Assembly: GCF_000687475.1 (NCBI RefSeq)
Contig: NC_057320.1
Coordinates: forward strand, 2,914,001 to 2,978,000
Origin: Ustilaginoidea virens
Lineage: Eukaryota; Ascomycota; Sordariomycetes; Hypocreales; Clavicipitaceae
Length of the DNA stretch: 64,000 nt
Direction of reading: 5' to 3'
In this document: one piece after another, positions 35,262 through 46,770 of the stretch
Numbering within the stretch: position 1 is the stretch's first letter
Layout of the letters: each line of letters opens with the position of its first letter
Made by a program: the position numbers and the translations under genes
The notes under the pieces: generated by a model
What the model was told of the DNA's origin: nothing
Seen by the model: the letters and a program-made list of their open reading frames with translations, nothing else
Databases searched by the model: none

Positions 35262-38200
35262 ATGGCTTCTTACAGGCATCAACCGATGCCTCATCCAGGC
35301 TCGAGGCACGGCCCCCAAGGGGGATACGCACCACAGTCCACGCCTCATCATGGCGCTCCACCTGCCGGCACATTCTCCCCCGGTACCAAGATCCAAGTCG
35401 GCAGCCATCGAGTCGTCATCCAGAAATACCTGTCAGAAGGGGGTTTTGCCCATGTCTACTTGGTCAAGCTTCCCTCGCCCGTCGACGGCACGGATCTCGC
35501 CGTTCTCAAGCGTGTTGCGGTGCCGGACAAGGAATCCTTGCGGGGCATGCGCACCGAGGTCGAGACCATGAAGCGCCTCAAAGGACACCGACCGATCGTA
35601 ACATACATTGACTCTCATGCCTCGGAACTCAAAGGCGGTGGCTACGAAGTCTTTCTCCTCATGGAGTTCTGCGACGGGGGTGGTCTGATCGATTACATGA
35701 ACACGCGACTGCAGCATCGATTGACAGAGCCCGAGATCCTGCACATCTTCTCCGATGTCGCAGAAGGGGTTGCCTGCATGCACTACCTGAAACCACCTTT
35801 GCTCCACCGAGATTTGAAAGTCGAGAATGTTCTCATCGTGAACTGCTCCTCTTCCAAGCAGTTCAAAGTGTGCGACTTTGGTTCTGCTGCGCCTCCTCGC
35901 CCGGCGCCGACCACCGTAGTCGAATGTCGCCTGGCGGATGAAGATGTGCAAAAGCACACGACGCTGCAGTATCGGGCTCCGGAGATGGTCGACGTGTACA
36001 GGAAGAAACCGCTCAACGAGAAGTCGGATATATGGGCCCTCGGCGTTTTCTTGTACAAGCTTTGCTATTACACGACACCATTCGAGGATCAAGGACAATT
36101 GGCTATTCTCAACGCAAGCTTCAAGTATCCCAGCTATCCCGTGTTTTCAGACAGACTCAAGAAGCTCATCGGTACATGTCCCAAGCAGTAGCGCAAAAAC
36201 ACAAAAAAAAAAAAAAGAAAAGAAAAGAAAAAAAAAGAATCCTGGGATGGCGGCTAACGGAGAGGCCTAGGCTCAATGTTGCGAGAGGACATGACAGTCC
36301 GACCAAACATATACCAAGTCCTGAATGAAGCATGCGACATGCAAGGTATCAAAGTACCCATTCATGATGTAAGAAGCTCTCTGTCCTGTAGCGCTTAGTA
36401 GTAGCAACAGCGACTAATGTAAAGGGGCGGGGGGGGCGAGACAGATTTACCGCAATCAATCACAAGGGCAAGGTCAGGCTGCAAGCAAAGCGTCGCCAAC
36501 AAACCCGCCGCAGTCAACACGAGAGCCTATTGTCGGAGCCATGTACCATTCGCCGGCTGAAGAGAAGAAAGACATTCCCACTGTAGTGCCAATGCGACGA
36601 GGCCGTCCTACGGTCCAGCCCCAAGCACAGAAACAAGGGTCTCGGTCTCCAGCGCCCAAGGTGACGAACGGGGACCCTTTCGCTGCGCTCGACTCGAAAG
36701 CTGGCCGCAGGTTGGTCGAGGAAGATGAGATAGCATCTCGATTCCCAACGTTGGACCAATTCACTCTTTTCCATGAAAAGGGCAGCAAGTTTGACTTTGA
36801 CACTTCAGCATCTTCCCCATCTTCTCAGGATCATGTCAGAAACAAGCGTCTCACAGAGCGTCTCGCAGACGAAGCGTTTTCTTTGTCGCAACAAACCCCA
36901 GAAAAGCCTTTGCCGTCCTCGAGACCGCATTCCGCCACACCTGCTGTCCAACAACCGCAACCCGCTCCCTCTCCCCCGGCCGAAAGGCCGCCCTCAAAGA
37001 CTCCAACAACGCTACTTGGAACGGAAACCCACCGATCCGGTCGAGCACCTTCAATAGTTCATAACAATCGGACGACATCATCGCAGACTTGTCCCGAGTA
37101 TGTTTCAACAGGAACAATGACGTCGGACTTGCCGTCCAGGGCTTCAACTCCTCAGGCGAATTCGCCATACGCACAGGTCTTGCCCGAGCGCAGTGCCTCT
37201 AAGCCCAGCTCAGATGCGCCGCTACCAAGTGTTCACCCACCTCATCTTCGGCAGCCGTCTCCGTCATCACGACCATCCCTGGAAGATAATCGCCATCAAG
37301 CCCATCAAGCCCAGACAGCCGAGGCAGTGGAAAGGTCTACTGCATTCAACACCCGACCCCGCCCAGCCAGTACGAGCTTCGAATCAAGCACTCCAGCGTT
37401 TTTGCGAGAAAACAGATCAGCGAACTCGCAAAAGATTTCCCTACACGCTGGTTCACGAGCTGTACCTCAACCATCGGACACCCATCCGACAGCCAATTCA
37501 CAGAGCAGAGCTGACAGCCCCAATATCACTGAAGAATCGTCGTTTGAAATTGGCGGGCCCAACGCCGAGCCTCGGGGCAAGAAATTCGTCATTGGCAAGA
37601 GAATGACTTTGCCGACTCCTCGGGTACTAAATACGCATTCAAGGAAATTCGACGATCCGGTCAATCAGCTGGACGCCACTTCCTCCCATGGATCCGGCAT
37701 CGCCAACCGCGCTGACTCCCCCAGCCGCTTCGTCGGGCCGCCTAATCCTGCCGCCGCCATCAACCGAGAACCAGCCGCGGATCAAAGTGTCAATGCTCTT
37801 GATGATATGAACGAGGATGGTTCAAAGCCCGAAATCAGAAGGGAACTCGAACGGCGAAAACTCGAGGAAGAGGAAAAAAGAGTAACGGCTGCCCAGGCTG
37901 AATATCGAAATTGTGTCAGTTCATCCGGTCGGCCTGTGCCCGGGCCCAAGAACGTTGGTGGGCCTCCACGAACGGCCAGTACGATACAAAGCCGCATGCA
38001 AAGCCTTCTCAACGAGGAACATCGGCCCGTAAGTATCCAGAGAACCGCTCAAGGATATGGAAAATACACCGATGCTCCATCTGAGTGCACCAACCAGAAA
38101 CCACCAGCAGCCACAAAGCGTAAATCCGTCGGCGCTAAACCAATCGCCGGAGCACCCTCCAAGGCCGTCAATGCCATCAATTCCAACAAATCTCATGTAT

Positions 38201-38505
38201 CAAAAATGGCGATGTTGGCACCATCCACGTCTCCCAAGCCCGCAGGGTCTAAACCCCCAGCCCCCAAGAAGAAGCCGACGCACCTGAACAGTTTTCCCAC
38301 AACAGGACATGCGGAGTCGCCAGTGAAGCAGGTGTTGACGGCTCAGTCGGAACAGCTTATCGCGATAGATCTTGCAGGCCAGCCAATCTTGGAAATGTCT
38401 GCAAAAGATAAAGAGGATTATATCCAGGATTTCACAAAACGATTCCCAAGTTTAAGTTCAATAGAGCTGGAATCGCAGCAGGGTCGTGGCGGCGGATCGC
38501 GGTAA
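35262..38505 (+). CDS. Ark/Prk (NAK) family serine/threonine protein kinase
   Basis: Family members (yeast Ark1/Prk1, animal AAK1/GAK) phosphorylate endocytic adaptors and control actin patches. Exons 35262-36171, 36271-36368 and 36445-38505 give 1022 residues; the GT-AG introns (99 and 76 bp) restore the end of the kinase domain, with MLREDMTVRPNIYQVLNEAC in exon 2. Kinase motifs: Gly-rich loop YLSEGGFAHVYLV (57-68), Lys83 in VLKR, Glu99 in helix C, HRDLKVEN with Asp184, DFG with Asp205, LQYRAPEMVDVY and SDIWALGVFLYKLCYYTTPFE. The LSEGGFAHVY loop is diagnostic of the NAK group. The C-terminal 650 residues are Ser/Pro-rich with a charged coiled coil (RRELERRKLEEEEKRV) about residue 790. This is the last gene before the transposon island, 238 bp from its edge. 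Confidence 0.94.
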
Positions 38506-38742
38506 TTATGAAGCGAGAGAGAGAAACCTTGATATTTAGACATGTGTGATTTGGCCATCATCGTAGCAAGCCAAGAAACGGATCCATTTTTCACGTAGTC
38601 GTCAACTCATATTGACAGTCTCGCATCATGTGGGTGTCCTGAATCAATGATGTCTGGTTGCTAGTCAACCTACAAAGCTCCGTCATCGGAAGGAGTTGGT
38701 TGCTACGACGGGGTGAAGTTTTGTCAGAATGCATAGGGAAAA
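38506..38742. other. 3' flank of the kinase gene at the compartment boundary
   Basis: No gene. Base composition is still like the gene side; the AT-rich repeat sequence starts right after it. Confidence 0.5.
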
Positions 38743-39770
38743 TGCGATAATACTTGATTGAAGGAACCAAGTCTCCTCGAAGAGACTTATATTCCCAGCT
38801 ATTTATAGTGGGAAAAGGGGTACCCCTAAGGGCCTACTGATCTAGGGAGAACTCGGTACATCCGACCTTAGATATAACCGATATCTACATTATAGATAAG
38901 CCAATTTCCCTCTAATACACCCCCTCAGGATGTGCTTTCTTAAGGATATCCTGCCATATAGCTAAATTCAATATAAAGCAAGATAATAAGTAGAAATATC
39001 AATCCACTTAAAACGATATACACAAAATGATAGTGCTATTATTGAATAGGCTACCTGTTTATAGGTAAATTAGCCTAATAGCACATATACGAAGTAAGGA
39101 AATAGCAATAAACCGTAGATTCTAATTTTCCATAGAAAATAAGTATAGCTATTAAAAAGCCCTTTTTAATCTGATTTTTAGGGCGTTTTTTAATCCTTAT
39201 AAGGCTTTTCCTTACTACCAAAATTAGCATCGTGAGATTATAGTCTGGCGTTATAAAATCCCTTTAAAATATTAAGCCTAAGCTACTGGCGGAAGATTTT
39301 AAATTTCTAGCCTGTTAGGGGCTTTGTGAAACTATTAGCGACTATATTGTCTGTTAGAATTTATATAATATCGATTGTTCCTTTCTAAACCTTTTAGTGC
39401 AGCTAATAATAATGAATATCTATATGATAAAGCCGCATTACGAGCTTAAAGAATTCCTTTTTTAATAGGCGAATAGTCTAGATGTTATTATATTAAATTA
39501 TAGGAATATTGGCATATAATTAGAGCCTAATTTCCTTATATAATCTCTTAAAGGCGATAACCTCTTTTGCTATATAAGATATCGTAAGAAGCTTTACCTT
39601 TATTAATAATATCGTAATAGTATCCTATTAACCCGATTTATATATAATTGAGCCGCTAAAGAGCTTAATTATATAGCCCTAACTGCTTTATTGCGTTATA
39701 ATATTATTGGTATAAGAAGTATTAGAAAATGCCTCTATTTCTACTATTATTATTATTAAAATACGCTAGA
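38743..39770 (-). mobile_element. Degenerate copia-type LTR retrotransposon, 3' end in reverse
   Basis: On the minus strand the end of a copia RNase H/C-terminal region is readable, with FTKPLTG-like and KFKIFRQ-like words near 39290-39370 broken by stops. Next to it is a purine tract (as CCCCCTC on the plus strand near 38921-38930), then about 180 bp beginning TG at 38743 that I take as the 3' LTR. The rest of the element is missing or too decayed. Frames are interrupted by TAG/TAA, as expected from RIP. Confidence 0.6.
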
Positions 39771-41869
39771 GGCTATTTAGAGCTAAATAACCTATCTAGT
39801 ACTTCTATAAAGATAATTCGGAAAGGAAAAACCCGGTAGCCGGGAGGAAAACCCTTCCTGCGTTCTTGATTTCTACTTTTTATCGCCCTATAGCAGGGGC
39901 GGCGGTTATCCAGTGCGTAAGAGAGTAGGGTATGCAACCGCTTAGGACTATATCTAGCGGTATTATATGGGAAGAGTGCGAGTGAGAAGTCCCGGAATAT
40001 CGGGTCCGGGTCGGTAGTCTTATCGGGTGAGAGGTAAAAGGAGGGTAAGGCCGGGGGGGGGTAAGGCCAGCAGCGCGCTCGCGACGGGCGTATTCTCGTC
40101 GGGCGCATATCTATAGTGGCCCGGGCGCTTCTCGGTATGCATTAATTTTTTAGTCGGAAGAGAAAATAAGCTGACTCTAAAGGTTAAAGCAGGCGGCCTT
40201 AGGCACTGCATCAGTATATAGGTCAGTAATACCCCCCGATTTGGTGCCTTTTCTTCCTTTCTTTTTTTCCTTTATAGCGCCAATTTTAAAGTATATAATG
40301 ACCCCTCTATCGCGGTGCGGGGCTAGTGCTGACCCTATTAGTAGAACGGCAGTAGCAGTAGCGACAACAGCAGCAGCAATAATAACAACAGTAAGAATAA
40401 TAATAGTAAAAACAATAATGCCTAAGCGGTCGGCGATACTGGATAAGGGGGTGAGTATAGATCTTACGCGTGGTAGAACTATAGCTGACCCTTATATAGT
40501 AGCCCGGCGAACTGCGTATATAGCCTTATGGGCTATATCTAATGCGCTCGGAAGATCCTGAGTATAAATGCCGCAGCTAATAAGGTATAGACCGGGTTAT
40601 ACCCGCTCTCTAGTAAGGCTGATATAGGTAGGGACTAGTACAGCCTGCTATCCCTATGCCCTAGCGGGCAAGATATGCGTACCTTTAGAAAGGACCCCTA
40701 GGAACTAGGTCCCAATATAAGAACTCCTAAATATATAAGAGACTATTGCTAGGGGGATAGAAGTGCGTTTTCGATTCGTATGCGATATAGGTTACCGGCT
40801 GATTATTTTTACCTTTTAGGTGGACGATTATAAGGCCCTCTAGTAGAGGGCTAAATAGGTATCTGCCTTTTAAAGGCGTGGTCGGGCGGCGGTAATAGCG
40901 GCAGCGGCGGCAGTAAGGGGCCTTAGCGCTCCTAGGGTAACTTAGGAGATGCTAGACCTTAAAGAGAGGAAGGTCCTTACCTTAGAACGATAGGCCCACA
41001 CTTAAGAGGATATCGCCATATTATTATAGGTTTTCTTAGCCTAAGAGGGGGGGGAGGGGGCTTTAGAGGGGGGGTAGGATGGGGACGATAGGGACGAGGG
41101 GGGGAAAGGCAGCGGGAGGAATAAAGGGGGGGAGGGGAAAGAGGATGCCCCTAATACTAAGATGATAATTATCGACTAGTTTTAGCCTGCAGGGCCTAAG
41201 AGACTTACTTATTCCTAAGGCTCCTCGTTCGCGCTTTAGGATTGCTATGAATATTATGCGGGGGCTATATAGGGGTGTTTAGTAGCGCTTTTAGCTATAC
41301 TATATTAGAGGGATTAGGCGAGCTAGAATTAATTAAGTCGGTCAATATTAAGTATCTAGTAAGCGATTATTTATATAAAGTATAGTTTATTAAGTGTAAT
41401 AGATATACTATATCGGTCGCGAAGTAAGCTAAGGCTAGGACTAGACCTAAAGAGTATATGCTTTTATCTATAGTATTTCAGATAAGAGAGGATAATATAG
41501 TAAAGGTCTTCTAGGCCTTCCCTATAGTAGTAGAGAGGTAATAGTACTAAAGGAACTTATTAGAGGCAGAAGAAGGAGTTAAAGCCGATTTTTTCTATAT
41601 AGAGTTAGGTAAGTATTGCCGATTTATACTTCTATAGGCCTTTATATAATTAGGTTATTTTCGCTATAGATTAAAAGTCTAGTGCCCTTTCGGCCGCTAG
41701 GGTCTTATGCTAGGGGCATTTCGCCTTTACTATTACCCAATTGCTTTACTATCGGTCGTATTAATTTTTTATTAGTCGCTTTTTAGCTAGGAGTTAGCTA
41801 GGGTTAGGATCGGGGAATAATATATAGGCTAGGGGTCTTTAGTAACCCTTCCTTTATCGGCATTAGAGT
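39771..41869. other. Mosaic of unidentified, RIP-like repeat DNA
   Basis: No intact gene. A GC-richer patch (40015-40150) and an (ACA/GCA)n patch (40345-40420) are seen. A plus-strand decayed coding segment lies at about 40820-41290 and may continue to about 41900. I could not assign the sequence to a known element family. Confidence 0.4.
40820..41290 (+). pseudogene. Decayed coding segment of unknown family
   Basis: One frame stays protein-like for about 155 codons if TAG/TAA are read as decayed CAG/CAA. It shows an Ala-rich stretch, a Leu/Glu/Lys-rich stretch (EMLDLKERKVLTLER) that could form a coiled coil, then a Gly/Asp/Glu-rich acidic stretch. All stops in this frame are TAG or TAA, none TGA. 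It could be the gag-like or other ORF of an element; I do not recognise it. Confidence 0.35.
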
Positions 41870-42594
41870 ATTACTACTACTACTACTAATATGCGGTTAA
41901 TCCTATCGGTTATACCCATTTTATCTATTCTTTTAAGGAATCGCTAGTAGATATAGTTAAGATAGAGGTTAATTAGGGGTATAGCCGCCTCGGTCTTGAG
42001 GGTATTTAGCGGTATAGCCTTAAAGGCCCTAGTAATTATATAGAGGCAGGCTGACTATTCTATAGCTAGGGATTTTACAATGCCTTTCACTACCCCTTTA
42101 GGGGCAGTAGGGGTATACTATACCCTTGCGCTAAAGGCAATAGAGGTCTGGATAACCTATATATAGATTAGGCATACTTCCCGGTATTAGTAGCCTTAGG
42201 TTAAGGCTGCTATTACTATAAGCGCAAATCGCTACCGCTTAAGTTTTTTTGCGATCTTAATACGGTATTCCCTCTATTTTAGCTTATAGTAGATTTCGAC
42301 TCCTAGGAATCTAATATACTACTTTAGCTAGATTATTATAATCCCAAGCTATACTATAGTTTTATCCGCCTTATGTACATAAGTGAAATAAATAAGCTTA
42401 CTTTTACCGGGGTTAAAGTTAAGTCTGGCTTACTTAGACTAGCCGTTATAGATAAGCTACGCTTTCTTAAATAGTGCTTTTATCTCCCCTATATCTCTCC
42501 CGTAGGCTATAATGTTTATATTATTAGCGAAGCCTAGTATAATAGTTGAGGCTACCTTTTACAGCCTCTTATAGAGCGGTATAATATAGGCGAG
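41870..42594 (-). mobile_element. Tad-like LINE, 3' part of reverse transcriptase ORF (split by gypsy insertion)
   Basis: On the minus strand the frame reads the C-terminal half of a non-LTR reverse transcriptase: LGFANNINIIAYG (catalytic FADD-type box with both Asp changed to Asn), FNPGKSKLIYFTYVHK, YIRFLGVEIYYKLK and RFALIVIAALT. The Asp-to-Asn changes are C-to-T/G-to-A transitions. The left limit is uncertain. The element continues on the other side of the gypsy insertion, from 46771. Confidence 0.75.
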
Positions 42595-42847
42595 TGTAAA
42601 GGACTGGCCCTAGGGCTACTGCGAATAGGCGTCGAATAAATATATTAAATAGACTAAGGAGGAAAGAGAGAGGACCCGAATAGGGGGCTCTCGATAGTCT
42701 ATTTAACTATATATTAGCACGGGTCGGGGTCCTGGCGTAGTCCCATAACCCCGTGCTGCTGACTCATATAACCCTACCTAGGCTAGGCACGGGCGCAGCC
42801 CGAGTCCTAGCCATATTATGGCGCGGGCGTAGCCCGAGCCCGTAATA
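42595..42847 (-). repeat. 3' LTR of the chimeric gypsy element
   Basis: It aligns with the LTR at 46478-46770 and with 53449-53730, but lacks about 40 bp after its first two bases on the outer side. Confidence 0.85.
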
Positions 42848-42863
42848 TACCCCCCTCCTTTGC

Positions 42864-44046
42864 CTCGTAATCGAATTAATTGCATTCCGAAATCCGCCCC
42901 TCCTCTATATAGGCCCAATCAGGTCGCCTAGGTTTTTATCGCGATAACCTTAAGTCTATTCGTCGGGTCCGGTTCATACGCATAAAGGTATCATAGAGTG
43001 GTCAATTCGATAATAGTATAGTAGAAGCGTATAGAAGGCCGGCATCGTATCGCCAATTAGAAGCTATCTATAGCAGCCGTTAGTATCGTGAAAAATTTTT
43101 CGCTAGCTATCGGTAGGTAATCCCCCTAGGTAAAGGTGCGTTTTCTCTCGCGCCCTCTTTATTACCTTTTTTCTTCTTTTCTTTTTCCTTCCCGTGGCCG
43201 ATTTAATCATCATCGGCATCCTACCATAAGTATTATCCCCCCTGCCTAAGGTTATAACGGATACTAATATCAATAGACTAATTACCTACGTATTCTCTAA
43301 AAGGCCATACCCTATCTCCGCCCGCATTTAATGTATATATCGGTTCGAGCCTGGTGCGACTCTATATTCCCCTAATTGACCGCATTAAGACCCCAAATAT
43401 ATCCAAGCCGAACCCTAATAGCAGCTAAGCCGCAGGCGGCGCGACGACCCCTATAGAACCCAATATCGTAGAAATCCCGCAACCCGCAAGCGGTCTAACC
43501 GCCCTATCTGCCGGGCGCTCTAGCCCTTTAGAGCGCAAACGCAAGCCGTAGCGCGCTATAAGCGACTACTTATTAGAGGGTGATTCCTCCGATAAGGAGT
43601 ACAAATACGCCCACAACGAAGAGTTTTTATGCGAGCGGTATAACCGAAAAATATAGGCGACCGGTATTCTCCCTATCTGCATACGAAAAGGCAAAAGTAA
43701 GGGCTGCTTTTGCTGCTAAGATGCGCATAGCTCGTGCATATAGCTCGACTTTAAGCTTGCCGGCAATCCTAGACTTTAGCGGATCTATCGGGTGCAGATT
43801 AAGGCATATAAGGACGGCACTGCCGTCATTAAACCTATATATCCCGCGACTGAGACGACTAAGGCCCGGGCTGCCATCCTCTCGCCCTCTTTTCGGGCCC
43901 TTAATGACTAGTGGCGGCGTGCTATAGCCGCCGACTAAATAACTCCCCGCGTCCCGCGTCTTGCTTTTAGTCCCTATGGTGCCGCCGGTGAGGCGTTAAC
44001 CGATATCTCTTAGGCCATGACTCCCTCCCGCCGCTAAGCCGGGTTG
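42864..44046. other. Foreign-looking segment inside the gypsy element
   Basis: It sits where RNase H and integrase should be. It is GC-richer than the flanking element DNA, particularly 43400-44046. On the plus strand (antisense to the element) one frame from about 43310 to 43940 is protein-like apart from TAG/TAA codons, with words such as SDYLLEGDSSDKEYKYAHNE and VIKPIYPATETTKARAAIL. No domain is recognised. Confidence 0.5.
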
Positions 44047-46477
44047 GTCGTCGAGGTAGGCGGTTGTAAAGTCTCCCAGCGTATTCCCTAAGGCCCCGTT
44101 AATATATCTTTGAAAGGTCGCAAGGGCCCCGGTCAGGCTAAATAGCATAATAAGCCATTCAAACAATCCGAATCGTATGCGGAATACAGTTAAATATTCA
44201 TCGCCCTCTGCAATACGTATCTTATAGAATACTATATATACATCAACCTTAGTAAACTATTTCACCTAGGATAGGGATCGTAATATCTCCTTAATCAAAG
44301 GGAGGGGGTATTAGTCTTAGGCTATAACCTTATTAAGGGCCCGGTAGTTAATATAAAAACGCCACCCGCTATTCCCCTTTCTAGCTAGCAGGACTAGTGC
44401 CGCTGCCGATAAGGAGCTCGCTCGGATCTATCCTTTATCTATTAGGTTAGTTACTTATCTCCGAACCTTAAATAACTAGTCTCGTGGCATATTATATAAT
44501 GGGCCCTAAGGTAGGTCTGGCTAGCTCCCGTCTGCAGTCTTTTTAAGCCGGATATAGTGATCTAACGTACCCCAGTGCAGAGGGAGACCAGAAGCCTTCT
44601 CCTTATTAAAAAGGTCGGCGAATTCCTATAATTCTATTGGGAGTACCTACGGCTCTTGCGATCATAGGGCAGAGTCTTAATAAGGTAGCAGTATAATACA
44701 GAGGATACATATTATCTCCTATAAGCTTATCGCAATAAAAGAAGTCGACTAGTCCCTAAAGCATTTCGCCTACTTTAGCATACTATAGAAGATAGAGCTA
44801 AAGATATTTACCGTAATCGGACCCTATTATCTTCTCGTCGATTCCTTAATAATAAAGCTACCTGCCGATCCAATCTTCAATTAGCGCCGCTTCGCCTGCA
44901 GTATAATATTATAGTGCTCCATCTAAGGCATCCTAAGGATAATATCGCGGGTGAGGCCCAGGATAACGTAAAGTATAACTATAGACGGCTATCTATCGAT
45001 ATCGATCGCTATGCAGATAATATAGGTAATAGAGGAATGTATTACCTTATATTCTCCTAAATGGCTCCGAATATCTACTGCCATTCCGATTTCCCTGCGT
45101 TATAGCAAGCAAATAGGTTAAAGGCCTAACCGTTATACTATCTTTTCGCTTATAGCGCCATAACAATTATATCCCAAGTCGATTAAGGTATCAATAAAGG
45201 TATAGGATTTATATAAGATTGGTACTAAAAAGGGGTGTCTATCTATTCGTTCTGCGATCTCTTTTAATTCCTTCTATAATTAGGCCGGGGTCTATATATG
45301 CATCTTAAGCCCTCTAATGAGACTAGGTTTAAAGGCTATTCTTTTTCCTAATCTTTATCGCTACTTTCGACCTCTATAACTCGTGAGTCTAGCAAGGCCA
45401 CCTTAACTATATCTAGCCGGATTACTAGCAGTAGGTGGCATATATTCCTCCGATACTTAGAAGAGCCGCATTAAAAATAAAGACCTTTCTTCCTATATTC
45501 TTCATATTATTCTATAGAGACCTATATCGCTTTAGGTAAATTACCCTTTAAGTCTAGCTTATTAACGCCCGATATTTATATATCGCCTTCGGAATCTTAG
45601 GCATAGGTTGGTCGGGAATGGGCCGAGCCCGGTTAGTAGTTAATAATCAGGCTAGTCTCGATATCAATAGCAATTTATCAGTAGTAATCTACCGCCGAGT
45701 AGTAATCGTAATAGGAGACCCTAAGGCTAATAATCTTATCAGCCATACGAGCATTAAGCGCCAATCAGAGATATTCTAGCTTAACTTCCTTAGGCCAACT
45801 AAGACCGCTAGTAAACGCAAGTTTTTCCTTAAATCACACAAAAAAGGCGGCAAAAGGTTCCTTAGGGCCCTAGTGTAAGGAATACTTAAGCTTAGTAATA
45901 GCGCAATCCTACTAGTACAGGTCCTTAAAGAGATATTAGAAGTATTCAAAGAACTTTATTATATTATAATCGCAAGCCATACCGTTCTCAAAGAAGGCCG
46001 CGACCTATAATTAGACTATAGACAATAGGTTCTAAAAGATAAACATCTATTAAGTCTTCTCGTCTCTAATAAAGTCCCTATCGACCTTAAGCTTATATTG
46101 CATAAAGGTCCGCCAGGCTGTAAATATAGCCTTTTTGCTATTAAAGGGGTCCCTTATCGGGATCGGCTTACGCTTTAGCTAGGTATCCTAAGCAGTAGGG
46201 AGGGGGTCGTTCTATTATACGACCGGGGCCGGTTAGGTAGCATTTTAGGAGCTATTTAACTAGTTCGCAAGGAGGGTCTGCAGCGAGGCGGCAATAGTAG
46301 CGAGGTATTGCGTGTTAGTCTGCATTTATGCCTCTATCTATTATAACCCTAATGCAAGCTGCTCTACTTAGGTATATATATTATATCGGGGGCATCGTAG
46401 TTTTGGGTTGTCTGTACCTATTTCTCCAGGTATACTCATCTCGATATCTTATATAGCCTGCATTATCGGCTCTATAA

Positions 46478-46770
46478 TGTGAGGTTATAATAGTAAGGCT
46501 GAGAGAGTCTATTTAAATATAAAGGACTAGCCCTAAGGCTACTGCGAATAGGCATCGAATAAATATATTAAATAAACTAAGGAGGAAAAAGAGAGGACCC
46601 GAATAAAGGGCTCTCGATGGTCTATTTAACCATACGTTGGCATGGGTCGGGGTCCTGGTATAGTCCCGTGACCCCGTGCCGCTGACTCATATAACCCTAC
46701 CTAGGCTAGGCACGGGCGCAGCCCGAGTCCTAGCCACATTGTGGCGCGGGCATAGCCCGAGCCCATAACA
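46478..46770 (-). repeat. 5' LTR of the chimeric gypsy element
   Basis: 293 bp, TG...CA ends; the outer end abuts the GCGAG duplication. It contains a GC-rich inverted-repeat patch (GGGCGCAGCCCGAG / GGGCATAGCCCGAG) near 46707-46762. Confidence 0.85.

Larger units (their letters stand above)
42595..46770 (-). mobile_element. Chimeric gypsy-type LTR retrotransposon
   Basis: LTRs at 46478-46770 (5', 293 bp) and 42595-42847 (3', 253 bp, lacking about 40 bp near its outer end) begin and end TG...CA-like. A perfect 5-bp duplication GCGAG flanks the element (42590-42594 and 46771-46775). A purine tract adjoins the 3' LTR (42848-42863, as CCCCCCTCCTTTG on the plus strand). Inside, on the minus strand, come a gag-like frame (about 46430-45480), a protease-like region and RT with [19 protein letters not shown] and YLDD (44047-44058). 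RNase H and integrase are absent: right after YLDD the element is replaced by unrelated sequence. It interrupts the LINE. Confidence 0.85.

Noticed and set aside
36172..36190. Kinase ending at the in-frame TAG about 36189
   Set aside because: It would truncate the kinase domain before its last helix; a GT donor at 36172 removes the stop and restores the domain.
36541..38505. Separate gene of 654 codons downstream of the kinase
   Set aside because: The frame continues upstream to a consensus acceptor at 36442-36444 and joins the kinase exons in phase, so it is the kinase's third exon.
43580..43927. Intact 115-codon gene in the gypsy insert
   Set aside because: This open frame differs from the frame that looks coding when TAG/TAA are discounted, and it has no domain; it is a shadow.
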